Shown here: piece after piece, positions 9,401-15,804 of the stretch
How positions within the stretch are numbered: position 1 is the first letter of the stretch
How the letters are laid out: the number at the start of each line of letters is the position of its first letter
Origin: an uncultured Lachnoclostridium sp.
Lineage (GTDB): Bacteria > Bacillota > Clostridia > Lachnospirales > Lachnospiraceae
NCBI GenBank assembly: GCA_902464595.1
Contig: CABQJX010000059.1
Location: 1 to 16,577, forward strand
Direction: 5' to 3'
DNA length: 16,577 nucleotides
The notes under the pieces: generated by a model
Told to the model about the DNA's origin: nothing
Seen by the model: only the letters and a program-made list of their open reading frames with translations
Databases searched by the model: none
Translations under genes and position numbers: made by a program

Positions 9401-12400
9401 CTGGCTTTGATCGTACTGAGGGATTCCCTCACGATCCAGGCGTATGGGAAGGTCTGTTCCGTTGTGATCTCTTCCCACCCTGGGATAAAGAATGGGGTTT
9501 CCGTCCATATCTGCTACAGGCTTCCCCTTCCAGTCCACTGCCTCCCCATACAGAACCTGTCCGGTTCCTGAAGCGTATCCCACTCCTTCCTTTTTGACAT
9601 CGCGCTTAGCCGCATAAATCTGAAATATTGCCCCGTCATGGATAATATTCTCCCCTGTTCCCCCATCCAGCTTTTCAATCCTAAGCTTTGAACGGTAATA
9701 CTTGTTTTCTACATTTTCCTGGGCGAATGCCACAAAATTAAAATCTTCCCCCTTCCCTGACGGTGTCAGTGTCTCAATATTTCCCGTATCTGGATTGATC
9801 CGATCCACCGCCGGATCCCTTACCGTCCATGGAACCAGCATGTGGGCATATTTTCCCTGAACAGCTGTCTGCATCCCGGTCATGGATGGGACCTGATCCC
9901 GTATCTCGATCTGCCCGCTTTCTGTCTCGGAACCGTCATAGACTACCTGGTTTTGAATCCCTGCCTTCTCACTGCCTTCCGGCTTTCCATATTTAAAAAC
10001 CTGAAACGTCCCATCCTGGCCGTTTGCAGTCAGAACATGATCCTCCCCGTTAAAACGGATCTTAAATTTCCGCATCAACTCTTCCGGGCTTTCCCCACTG
10101 TCATAGCGGTAGTAAAAGCTTCCAATCTCATCATAAATCCGAGCCTCTCCTGCCCCCTCACCGCCTTCTATTTCAGGCACAAAAGGAATTACCGCCTCCT
10201 GCGGCGAAGCCTGGCCAAAATGCCGGTTTGCCAGCTCCCTCTTATTCTGATCCGCCCATATTTCCCTGATCACATAAGTTCCATAAGGCAAAGGAAGGGA
10301 ATGATTATAGTAGTCATCTTTTCCGTTTCTAACATTGCATTGGAGCGTAGCAGGATCCTGATCAGTTCCTCCTCCCTTATCTGCATCCCACTCAATAGCC
10401 AGACGGCGCTCCAGGCCTGCAAAAGGAGCCAAATACTCCTTGGCCTCCTGCATAGCCTGGTTCAATGCCTGGCTATACGCTTTTTCACTGTTAAGAGAGG
10501 GATCCGTTTCCAGTATCTTCTGCTTATAGGAGCCTATGTCATAATAAGTCAGAGCAAACTGCCTCAAAGATTCTGTCCTGTTTTTTTCAGACTGAGCCAA
10601 GCTGGTAAATCCCCTGTTTTTTCCTGCAAGAATATCTGCTGTCTCCATCGCATCAAAAAATTTCTGATAATCCCAGGAATCATTCTCCTGCTTCTCCAAA
10701 AGCCTCTTTCCCTGTCCGTTCTTTGGAGGAAGAAAAATCCTCCGCGCCTTTCCGTCCGCATGGGGATCCCCTGTTTCTTCGGAGATCAGCCTGCCATTCC
10801 CATCTGTAAACAGGCTTTCCAGATTGCTCTTTAAATACACCTTAAATTTGAACTGGTTCAGCGCCGGGATTCCCTGAGCCGTTCCATCTGGACGAAACAG
10901 CCCTAAAAGAACCGTCATGGCGTCATTGTGGAGTGATCCGTAGGTATTGACCTCCTCATAGGAATGTTGGGAAATATCTTTCGTAATCTTCACAGACTGA
11001 CGGATGACACGCTGCAGCACCTGGATCGGCTTCTCTTCTGTACCTCCATCCTCCACCGGCTGATTTTGCCCCGGATAAGATAATGTTGTAAATACAACAT
11101 AACTTCCCGGCTCTGCCTTTTCCATTGACGCCCAGGCGCTGACCCCGGCTCCTGCCACATCTGTAAGGTATTGATTGTATGGCATCTCCTCCCCTTCCCA
11201 CAAAATAGAAGACAAAGGGGTAACCGCTCTGAAAGAGTCCTGTACCGGCTCCGCTGTCTTGCTCCAATCCGTCTCATTTTCCACATGGATCCGGTAAATG
11301 GCCTGATCGTCGTCATAGACGGCCTTCACCGGCTCCAGCGTCTGAGTGACATATGTCTGAGGCCGTTCCTCATATTCGCACACCCGCTCCATTACAGGGA
11401 TTGGTTTTCCCTGCCTGTCCAGGATCTGTTCTCCCTTTTTGTACACTGCATAAGCAGGCTGATAAACGGTACGGATCAGGCCCGAATAGTCCGTTCCATA
11501 GGAAATTGGCTGGAATACCTCTCTTTTTTCCTCCACCGAAGCTGTACGGCTCATAAGCCGGCAATCCTTTTTTTCATAAATAAGCCAATAATCCATAAGC
11601 CTGGAAGGCCCATTCTCTGTTTCCGCCTTCTTTTTCACATAAAGCCTCTGTTCTGCCCTGTCATAGACAGCGGGGAAGTCATCCTCAGAAGCAGAATAAT
11701 CATATCGGATCAGCGCCTGATAATTTCCCGTTTCTTCTATGATCCCTTCCAGACATCCACAGTCAAAAAAATGGCTTCCAAACCAGTCAAGGATCTCCTT
11801 TGCTGCCTTTTCATTGGTCTTTCCTGAAAGAGGAAGGAGGGACCAGGCTGAGTCTTCCTGTATCTCACCGTATCCCATCGATTCCAGCATGTCGTTAACC
11901 TGATCCATCAGATATGCTTCATCCACTTCTTGTTTCCACTGGCTCAGATCACTTGGAACTGCTTTCTCCTTTGGATAGGGCGCTGTGCGGAAACGGTAAA
12001 AAAATGTCTCCCCCATAGGGATCCCCTTCTGAGGACTGCTCTGCGTTGCATCCTCCGGAAGGATTTCCAGGCTTCCATCCGGCCCCAGCCGATATTCCCC
12101 TCCTTTTGCTGTCTCATAAATAGGATTTCCCTGGCTGTCCCTTTTCTGCTGAAGGGAGCTTCCTACAGCTGTCCGTTCCATTTTTGTCTCCGTTTGGGTG
12201 CGGATCCGGTAAAACTGAGTATTTTCAGGATAACCAGAAACAGCAATATCGTACCCATCCTCTGTCTGAAAGCTCTCTACGGAAAAATCGTTCCAGGAAC
12301 CGTCCGCAGACATATTGTTATAATCTGACAATCCCTGGCTGATCTGTGCGCTTCCAGATGTATGTACAACCGATGTCTGATCCGGAAGGCGATTGCTTTC

Positions 12401-15400
12401 TGTCAGATCCTTCCCGCTTACAGACAGCTCATACCCTTCTGACCGGCTCAGCTCTTTTATATAATAGCTTCCCAGGAGAAGGGGACGTCCGATCCACGGA
12501 TCTGTATTTTCTGTCCCGTAATCAGGGTATGTTATTTTCCCAAATCCCAGATCAGAAGAAAGGATCGTGGAACCATTGTACAAATTCTCCGGCCCAGTCA
12601 TCTCCGCCGGAGCCACAATTGTTCCATCCTCCCCCAAAAAAGTTCCTGGTTTTTCTGTGTAAGCCAAAAATACTGCATTTCCTTCCTGATCCGTTGCCGC
12701 CACTGCTGTCAGATCATTCTGGCTATAGATCACTCCCGATTTTCCGTCCGGATGGATCACATCCTGGGCGGCAAATAATCCATAAACCGCTCCTTCTAAT
12801 GTAGCATCTCCCTGATTTTTTCCAAAACTCCCCTCTTTATCATCGCGGTACAGCTCCAGATCCCGTTTGTTAATAAAAATCTTTCCTTCTGTCCGATGAT
12901 CCCATACCTTAAAGGTATAAAGAATGGTTTCTCCTTCTCCATAAGAGGACACGTCCATTTCCGGCAGATCATCCTGAATAAAGGGAGGAAGAAATACGGA
13001 CATATGATCTTCATCCTGGGAACGTTTCTTTTTCCTCCCTGTCTGAGATGGGGAGGCTTCCCGAAGCAGGATCCTGACATGAGGTGAAATCTCTATCCCA
13101 TTTTCTTTTCCTAAAGAAGAGGCTCCCTCTGCCTTTTCCTCCCGTTCACAGCTCTCTGTTGAGCCTGAACCTGTTTCAGAGCCTTCGGATCGGGAGTCTT
13201 CCCCCTTTCCTGAGCCATGCTGCTTTCCTGTCTCCAAGGACTGATCCTGCGAACTGCCTGCCTCCTTGTCTGGATCCCGGTTTTCTGGTTTCTCCTCCTT
13301 ATCCGGTTCCTGGCCAGCCGGCTGTTCCTCTTTATCTGGATCCTGGCTGTCCGGCTTCTCCTCCTTGTCTGGCTCCTGGCCGTCCGGCTGTTCCTCTTCA
13401 TCTGGATCCTGGCCGTCCGGTTTCTCCTCCTTATCCGGTTCCTGACTGTCCGGTTTCTGACTGTCCGGTTTCTCCTCCTTATCCGGTTCCTGGCTATCCG
13501 GCTTCTCTCCCTTGTCTGGATCCCGATTTTCCTCTGTTTGCAGTTTCTCCTCTCCTCCTCCATCTTTCTCCTGATCCGGGCTGGACTGAGAGGGCACGGA
13601 ATCCAATAGCCCCTCCAGGGTCTCTGTGATCGTCTCCTTTGTCTCCTCCATCAGGATCCGGATTGTTCCGTTCTTCTTTTTCCAAGGGCCGGAGAGATCA
13701 ATTTTTCCTTTCTTTCCCTTTGTCTCCCACTGGTTGGAGCGATACAGGGAGGAGGAAGCTTTCCGTGAACGGGGATATTCCGCCCTCCTGCCTGTTTTCT
13801 CTGCCAAACGCACGTTTTCTCCTGCTTGAGCTGACTTTAAAATTACCTGTTCTATCTCCTTATCGTCCCGATGGAGGCCGTGAAGGATATAGCCTGTTCG
13901 TGCTGTTTTTTCTTTCAGGTGATAGCTGTACTCCAATTGAATGAATGCCTCATATGTCTGATCCCTGTCAGCCAGCATAGCTTCCATAGCGGAAGTATCT
14001 TGTCCGTGGTTGTCCTCATCCTCATTTTGGACATGGAAATCACATGTTTCTCTGCAAAGACGCTGTTCCTCCAGCCACTGCTCCCTGAGGCGCTCATTTT
14101 CCTCCTGGCAGCTGCATTCTTCGTCCTCCTCATGATCGCATTCCACCCATTCCGGCGCCGGATGGCCCATACAATAGGTTTTGCTGTAATTATAGAAACG
14201 GCTGTCCCCATGTCTGGCATATCCATTTTCATCTGTGGTGATCGTATCGCAAATATAATGGGTCTGCGGTTCCGGCGACATACAATTGGCATATACCTGC
14301 CCAGTGCTTCCATCCGGCATTCCCTCCTGATAATCTTCCTCATTTACCTGGGAAAGGTCAAAATCCTCCAATACCTGAAACACCGTTCCCTCCAAAGGCT
14401 GCCCCGTCTCCCCACAGTACTTTTCCAGGTCAATATTGTAGTTGCTCTCAAATGTCTCTGTATGGCGGTATACCTGTAGTCCGCCCTCTCCTGTCTGTGC
14501 TTCGTCGCCATTGACAGAAAAAAAAGCGGTGGCTTTCGGATGGTCAAAATCCAGCCATCCCAGCTGTCTTTGGAATTGATCAGAAGCCGAGGGCGTAAAC
14601 AGATACGCATAAAATCGATTCTCAATCCCCTGAATTTCTCCTGAAGTCACAGTTCCCTCAGGCGGCCTGCTCCCAGTATAAGAAAAAATGATGGATTTTC
14701 CTTCGTCTCCTAATCTATAAGCCCAATTGCCATCAGGAAATGTCCACGGCGTATCTGCCAGTTGGGGACAATTGCTGATGTCCAGAGTGAGCTCATACTG
14801 CCCGCCAACTAACCCCATCTTCTGGACTGAGCCTGACCAAGCTGGCAGGGCAGAGTGTTCTGTATCCTTGTACTGCGCTTCTCCTTCCAAAATATGCCCT
14901 TTCATTTCTTCATAATATGACATGACCGCCGGATTTCCCATCACTCCCTGGAGGCGTTCCATAGCCTGCCTCTGTTGTTCCCAGCTGTGCTCGTATCCTT
15001 TCATACATCCCCAATAGTAAACCTGAACCACGCCATAGCGTTCCGGCACATAGTAATTGTCTGATACCAGCCACTCGTAAGCCAGAACCATTGGCAGATA
15101 CCGTTCAAATGGACCGATATAGGGAACTGCCTTACCTGGCTGTACATCAAATTTTTCATACCTGGAAGGACTCCCGTCAGGAATTTTATGTCCTTCCTGT
15201 ATGCACAGGGCAGGAAGGGCCCCAGCGCCATCTCCAACCTGATAAATATTCATGTCCCGGTGAATCCTCCCAAAGGCATTTAAGCTCTTTCCGCGAAATA
15301 CCTGCCGGTAAGGATTTAAATTCACCAGCTCCTCCGCTTTTCCCGGAATATGGACCGATAAAAATACCATAACTGCTGCCAGCACCAAAGCCGTCCATCT

Positions 15401-15439
15401 CTTTGATGTTCTCCATATCCATTTTTTCGTTTCCCTCAA
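3401..15439 (-). CDS. Giant thioester/SpaA-Cna-B surface protein fused to a class B sortase (4012 aa)
   Basis: One open frame, no internal stop. The TTG start at 15439 is well supported: GGGAGG lies 7 nt upstream and an in-frame TGA (15445-15443) excludes a longer form. Order of parts by residue: signal peptide 1-35 (KKWIWR, then ALVLAAVMVFLSVHI, cleavage near GKA); thioester-type domain about 45-320 with Cys79 and Gln139; Cna-B-like domain from about 334 with a Cys-rich insertion (397-466); Pro/Glu/Asp repeat spacer 640-727; SpaA-like domain from about 850 with E-box Glu996; large middle of unclear fold 1000-1900; array of about ten SpaA/Cna-B domains 1915-3430, mostly with a Lys strand (I-x-K-x-D type) and an E-box (ETKAPKGY, ELDAPSGY, EIEPPKGF and similar), the pattern of self-formed isopeptide bonds. 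Then come PLAETG 3458-3463 with membrane segment and basic tail, a second signal-like segment 3484-3511, an extracellular domain, membrane segments 3741-3760 and 3766-3789, and a class B sortase core 3842-4012 (His3903, Cys3996). Probable role: wall-anchored covalent adhesin or pilus-like protein. The fusion could be real or reflect a lost stop codon. Confidence 0.9.
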   Translation of the reverse strand: MRETKKWIWRTSKRWTALVLAAVMVFLSVHIPGKAEELVNLNPYRQVFRGKSLNAFGRIHRDMNIYQVGDGAGALPALCIQEGHKIPDGSPSRYEKFDVQPGKAVPYIGPFERYLPMVLAYEWLVSDNYYVPERYGVVQVYYWGCMKGYEHSWEQQRQAMERLQGVMGNPAVMSYYEEMKGHILEGEAQYKDTEHSALPAWSGSVQKMGLVGGQYELTLDISNCPQLADTPWTFPDGNWAYRLGDEGKSIIFSYTGSRPPEGTVTSGEIQGIENRFYAYLFTPSASDQFQRQLGWLDFDHPKATAFFSVNGDEAQTGEGGLQVYRHTETFESNYNIDLEKYCGETGQPLEGTVFQVLEDFDLSQVNEEDYQEGMPDGSTGQVYANCMSPEPQTHYICDTITTDENGYARHGDSRFYNYSKTYCMGHPAPEWVECDHEEDEECSCQEENERLREQWLEEQRLCRETCDFHVQNEDEDNHGQDTSAMEAMLADRDQTYEAFIQLEYSYHLKEKTARTGYILHGLHRDDKEIEQVILKSAQAGENVRLAEKTGRRAEYPRSRKASSSLYRSNQWETKGKKGKIDLSGPWKKKNGTIRILMEETKETITETLEGLLDSVPSQSSPDQEKDGGGEEKLQTEENRDPDKGEKPDSQEPDKEEKPDSQKPDSQEPDKEEKPDGQDPDEEEQPDGQEPDKEEKPDSQDPDKEEQPAGQEPDKEEKPENRDPDKEAGSSQDQSLETGKQHGSGKGEDSRSEGSETGSGSTESCEREEKAEGASSLGKENGIEISPHVRILLREASPSQTGRKKKRSQDEDHMSVFLPPFIQDDLPEMDVSSYGEGETILYTFKVWDHRTEGKIFINKRDLELYRDDKEGSFGKNQGDATLEGAVYGLFAAQDVIHPDGKSGVIYSQNDLTAVAATDQEGNAVFLAYTEKPGTFLGEDGTIVAPAEMTGPENLYNGSTILSSDLGFGKITYPDYGTENTDPWIGRPLLLGSYYIKELSRSEGYELSVSGKDLTESNRLPDQTSVVHTSGSAQISQGLSDYNNMSADGSWNDFSVESFQTEDGYDIAVSGYPENTQFYRIRTQTETKMERTAVGSSLQQKRDSQGNPIYETAKGGEYRLGPDGSLEILPEDATQSSPQKGIPMGETFFYRFRTAPYPKEKAVPSDLSQWKQEVDEAYLMDQVNDMLESMGYGEIQEDSAWSLLPLSGKTNEKAAKEILDWFGSHFFDCGCLEGIIEETGNYQALIRYDYSASEDDFPAVYDRAEQRLYVKKKAETENGPSRLMDYWLIYEKKDCRLMSRTASVEEKREVFQPISYGTDYSGLIRTVYQPAYAVYKKGEQILDRQGKPIPVMERVCEYEERPQTYVTQTLEPVKAVYDDDQAIYRIHVENETDWSKTAEPVQDSFRAVTPLSSILWEGEEMPYNQYLTDVAGAGVSAWASMEKAEPGSYVVFTTLSYPGQNQPVEDGGTEEKPIQVLQRVIRQSVKITKDISQHSYEEVNTYGSLHNDAMTVLLGLFRPDGTAQGIPALNQFKFKVYLKSNLESLFTDGNGRLISEETGDPHADGKARRIFLPPKNGQGKRLLEKQENDSWDYQKFFDAMETADILAGKNRGFTSLAQSEKNRTESLRQFALTYYDIGSYKQKILETDPSLNSEKAYSQALNQAMQEAKEYLAPFAGLERRLAIEWDADKGGGTDQDPATLQCNVRNGKDDYYNHSLPLPYGTYVIREIWADQNKRELANRHFGQASPQEAVIPFVPEIEGGEGAGEARIYDEIGSFYYRYDSGESPEELMRKFKIRFNGEDHVLTANGQDGTFQVFKYGKPEGSEKAGIQNQVVYDGSETESGQIEIRDQVPSMTGMQTAVQGKYAHMLVPWTVRDPAVDRINPDTGNIETLTPSGKGEDFNFVAFAQENVENKYYRSKLRIEKLDGGTGENIIHDGAIFQIYAAKRDVKKEGVGYASGTGQVLYGEAVDWKGKPVADMDGNPILYPRVGRDHNGTDLPIRLDREGIPQYDQSQLIVQRDETGAETGNFKAYSTIREVRKDGVLTSVPVGYIETYQPLGAGVYVLVEIQAPEGYAKSRPVAIELYGGNVAYYEEKRGSDGVFGGWDQREAERYSYQGEAETISRIQVKDYPSIMEIHKVEDGDSLVGNQNGLQKRDKQGEEEKSGGFEGDILVNDKGDQLLYKVWGRREKLEERGDVRDITYDPLKGRWYGYVTKEFDQYSEQIVEGTEKELCSLERVKPLYHRDGTFSGKGIRFSISVADACLSLYEAIELEKTGEHQYKGVEVQYDGDKVKRIVDSNTGFHKEILPGILVGKNPNETNVHSPMLPQSWDQTAVPNPPIDLYFYDLEKVLTEEDLDTGELWVLDSRGNRLCYADPLTGMAYVYDDYGRMLAYRADSQGKKQIAQSIQVMKNGEGHTIYEGKRSKDDSEGLPLYYTGGKLKKREETWVTGQSRDPLGKSEILEEGHRITRLPFGAYILQEEQVPYDKGYIQAPYMGLVLEDTDQVQKYFMQDEFTKTAFGKLDIRTQKEIQGAVMTLYKALTDGQGMPVEGEDGGYKKGEIYTSWVSGEKYDDDGNRETDRNGGAVPCKTPHWIDHIPVGYYVLEESVCPYEQGYVQSKDMNIHIEETGRVQSFEMEDDFTAIEILKYDTKSREALYKDSPAWLTLYKAKLDEQGNPVMEQGIPQGDERERIFTFRAPGYEDGQRVAATGRVTPDAAGERPIMKYDYEVHRIPNTIQGRYYYTENAAVRIEYLPVGSYVLTETGTPAGYATAPSLLIQVQDKGHVEQIQSFQMGDEPLKVQVSKTDAAGSGEVKGARMAVYPVDQSGKPEDSPLMIHRPCGQGAYEDIRAEWVSGFDGIYSQEEKERGEIPEGFSPGDLKPHLIEYIPKGDYILREITAPWGFLQSVDIPFTIKDSKVLQQVSMKDQIPKGILKLKKRDGDDNEKLLGGARFRLMNKTLGLDIGAVTTDEKGQAAFEPQPIGFMDQKGNFVPYTYVCREVESPSGYMIPDQEFEFQFEYEDEKASSIVLEYDPVNHSNRILTEKQLGDTGEPLEGALIRLERRSSQGWEKIEEWFSKKQAHLVKDLKEGRYRLIEIEPPKGFEVLAEPIEFSISDTMTEIPHLILKNFGTIVEIQKTSSSKDVLLGGARLQLIEKDSGYAVGEWTSRADEGMRFYGLKPGIYIIHELDAPSGYQRAEDQEIQVEKSEKKKSRVQVFRFENHLSSSSGGGGGNRPKPRKDWISFIKKDHAGNGLMGAEFTCYDPSGQIIGKGISDEKGRVSIPRPEPGTYTLKETKAPKGYRINPNVSSFTLSPEGIVRGDYEIVDEELTVTVTKRDGNSGLPLKDARLQLEDREGGFQEGITGEDGTAVFRLAKEGSFCVRELEPPQGYIQTEEVCVFKVNELGQVEGETVLYNYKEKEPVRRIGSIKAFYKVKNRFSGTGFRFGLKENVRVQTGDPVPLAETGIMTLLSIAGFLLCMRCRGKKVRFPGKKGIVFAAVCLWAVLLLSFTSMAQTAGVQERTGQHGERLEEMETITVRETICYEDMEAGELPPKRAWILVKDPVSGKERSALLPLAEYHFGDRRWKGGFALDLTFHDYGAECYDMGKLRLESGKDRLSAKEPEKGSEKEPEKEPEKEPEELLQKLKGWEEACLLEAGLDPSRYRIRQFEWKGKAYEKEGVLCRDMEAEGEKQVADCYAVYAGEVNRSLFDRKSDVYDQTEKHIEGEKKIDPAGRLRGYTKQEAAVGTMILALSAVLLLLWCFSSKMGVCVWNGAAVLFLAAAAVSLWSMGTYMAHYAEGRKQYKELKEQAVMTEPSEEKDGRKREEDDGKQPEGVDEELLLSINPDYQFWISISGTDIQYPVVWHEDNAYYLNHDFYGKEQKGGCIFADAGHVPLAADNTILYGHNMKDGSMFAGLKKYQKESFFLDHPDVRIFWQGKWISCPVVSCYLNSRNDGKPYKNGLTREEWEEYLKEIKDSSLYETGVQLTGREKLLTLSTCFGKKQYLILHAMLPVS
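3404..3916 (-). other. Class B sortase domain at the C-terminus of the giant ORF
   Basis: Residues 3842-4012. Sortases are extracytoplasmic transpeptidases that cut LPXTG-like sorting signals and join the product to cell wall or to another pilin. Class B features visible are NPDYQFWISISGTDIQYPVV, DNAYYLNHDF, the GGCIFADAGH stretch, the catalytic-His motif LYGHNM (His3903, codon 3733-3731) and the catalytic-Cys motif LSTCF (Cys3996, codon 3454-3452). The last strand (YLILHAML) is present and the chain ends 16 residues after the Cys. No Arg occurs after the Cys, although sortases have a catalytic Arg there; Gln4001 or Tyr4002 occupies the expected place. Two membrane segments (3741-3760, 3766-3789) precede it and would put the catalytic domain outside the cell. 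Confidence 0.9.
4148..4990 (-). other. Internal signal-like segment plus extracellular domain of unknown function
   Basis: Residues 3484-3764 of the giant ORF. An in-frame GTG (4990-4988) with AGGGGG 6 nt upstream would start a protein MRFPGKKG followed by a hydrophobic stretch (IVFAAVCLWAVLLLSF) and a signal-peptidase-like site near SMA/QTA. The following domain contains ITVRETICYEDMEAGE, PPKRAWILVKDPVSGKE, FALDLTFHDYGAECYDMG and DPSRYRIRQFEWKGKAYE, ends near residue 3740 and runs into a membrane segment. I do not recognise it as a named domain; it reads like an accessory exoplasmic protein that might sit between a pilin gene and its sortase gene. Confidence 0.6.
4531..4590 (-). repeat. Five tandem 12-bp units encoding KEPE-type repeat
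   Basis: Units of 12 bp (plus-strand CCGGCTCTTTTT) begin at 4531, 4543, 4555, 4567 and 4579, the fourth being the most diverged. They encode a KEPE-like charged linker (KEPEKGSEKEPEKEPEKEPE) around residues 3617-3636 in the unknown extracellular domain. Probably a flexible spacer; the in-frame unit allows length change. Confidence 0.85.
4988..5002 (-). promoter_or_regulatory. Possible internal ribosome binding site and GTG start
   Basis: AGGGGG (5002-4997), a 6-nt spacer and an in-frame GTG (4990-4988) fall exactly at the boundary between the sorting-signal tail and the second signal-like segment. AGGGGG can pair with the anti-SD with one G-U wobble. It would allow separate translation of the sortase-bearing part. 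Confidence 0.45.
4991..5068 (-). other. Internal cell-wall sorting signal (PLAETG, membrane segment, basic tail)
   Basis: Residues 3458-3483. LAETG (Gly3463 codon at 5053-5051) is an LPXTG-like pentapeptide with Ala in place of Pro. It is followed at once by the hydrophobic segment IMTLLSIAGFLLCM and the basic residues RCRGKK, which is the exact order of a sortase sorting signal. Normally this ends a protein; here 549 more residues follow in frame. Confidence 0.8.
5161..9691 (-). other. Array of SpaA/Cna-B (prealbumin-like) isopeptide domains
   Basis: Residues about 1917-3427. E-box-like motifs mark successive domains: EIQAPEGY (Glu2066), EEQVPYDKGY (about 2479), EESVCPYEQGY (about 2603), ETGTPAGY (about 2760), EITAPWGF (about 2893), EVESPSGY (about 2998), EIEPPKGF (about 3095), ELDAPSGY (about 3186), ETKAPKGY (about 3292) and ELEPPQGY (about 3381). 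Each is preceded by a strand with a candidate bond-forming Lys (for example SFIKKD, VTVTKRD, LKLKKRD). Spacing shrinks from over 100 residues to about 90 toward the C-terminus. A Ser4-Gly5 hinge lies near residue 3220. Such domains form rod-like stalks, often with Lys-Asn/Asp intramolecular bonds. Confidence 0.85.
13257..13522 (-). repeat. 33-bp tandem repeats encoding an 11-residue Pro/Glu/Asp spacer
   Basis: Seven full 11-residue units of the form [E/D]PDKEE[K/Q]PDSQ, one 5-residue partial (KPDSQ) and a degenerate eighth unit, at residues 640-727. The sequence is hydrophilic, Pro-rich and strongly acidic, as in extended wall-spanning or spacer segments of Gram-positive surface proteins. The 33-bp period keeps the frame when copies are gained or lost. 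Confidence 0.9.
14450..15334 (-). other. N-terminal thioester-type adhesin domain
   Basis: Residues 36-330, directly after the signal peptide. Cys79 (codon 15205-15203) is in ALCIQEGHKIPDG, which resembles the Cys-Ile motif of thioester (TED) domains. Gln139 (codon 15025-15023) is in VVQVYYW, which fits the [T/V]Q-x-x-x-W motif that supplies the Gln. In known TED proteins these two side chains form an internal thioester that reacts with amines on host or matrix proteins. The domain boundary at the C-terminal side is approximate. Confidence 0.7.
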
Positions 15440-15446
15440 TACTCAG

Positions 15447-15452
15447 CCTCCC
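15447..15452 (-). promoter_or_regulatory. Ribosome binding site that decides the TTG start of the giant gene
   Basis: GGGAGG on the minus strand, 7 nt before TTG at 15439. An in-frame TGA two codons upstream and the lack of another good start before residue 24 make this the only sensible initiation site. Confidence 0.85.
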
Positions 15453-15486
15453 TTTCCTTTTATGCTGCATGTTGGCAATCATTCCA

Positions 15487-15514
15487 GCTATACTCTAGTT
15501 TTTTCTTCTGACAA
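15487..15514 (-). promoter_or_regulatory. Sigma-A-like promoter for the giant gene
   Basis: TTGTCA (15514-15509), 16-nt spacer and TATAGC (15492-15487) on the minus strand. The predicted start near 15480 gives a leader of about 40 nt before the TTG codon. It is the best match I found in the divergent region on this strand. Confidence 0.5.
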
Positions 15515-15720
15515 AAATCATAGAAAGCTTCCCCCTTTCTTATTTTGCATAAGGTGCCTGCAGGCGGGGCAACAAGTCAGAAGCCAAGGGCTAAAAAAGC
15601 AAAGGCTAAAGAAATAAACAATATAAAAAGTGATAGAAAATAAAAGCAGCTTATATACCCCTGCTGCATACAACGATATTTTGTTTTTCCTTTTGAGGTA
15701 AATCCGGCTGATACAGCCAA

Positions 15721-15766
15721 TCTGATGATCAGATATATGAATAGTTCACAGAGAATTCTGTGAGAA
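15721..15766. promoter_or_regulatory. Two closely spaced dyads, possible operators
   Basis: TCTGAT-G-ATCAGA (15721-15733) is a perfect 6-bp-arm dyad. TCACAG (15746-15751) and CTGTGA (15758-15763) flank the central AGAATT, which itself lies in the 8-bp palindrome AGAATTCT (15752-15759). Centres are about 28 bp apart. Their role is unknown; they could bind a dimeric regulator. Confidence 0.35.
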
Positions 15767-15804
15767 TAGATACAGCATAGCACAGGGAGGGGGGATAGTC
15801 AATA

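Noticed and set aside
9842..10834. 330-codon open frame on the plus strand
   Set aside because: It lies wholly antisense to the giant gene, whose protein has clear domains and a strong start. The antisense product is rich in Leu, Ile, Ser, Cys and His without family features, as expected for a shadow of a GAA/GAG-rich gene.
13257..13522. Regular 33-bp repeats as a possible CRISPR array
   Set aside because: Units are directly adjacent with no spacers, they are imperfect, and they encode an in-frame Pro/Glu/Asp repeat.
15521..15540. AGAAAG/CTTTCT inverted repeat
   Set aside because: Short arms, purine/pyrimidine composition and no U-tract; likely chance in an AT-rich spacer.
15577..15783. 68-codon hydrophobic minus-strand ORF in the divergent region
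   Set aside because: The bases before its ATG are pyrimidine-rich with no SD, the region is AT-rich so hydrophobic codons are expected by chance, and it overlaps likely regulatory dyads.
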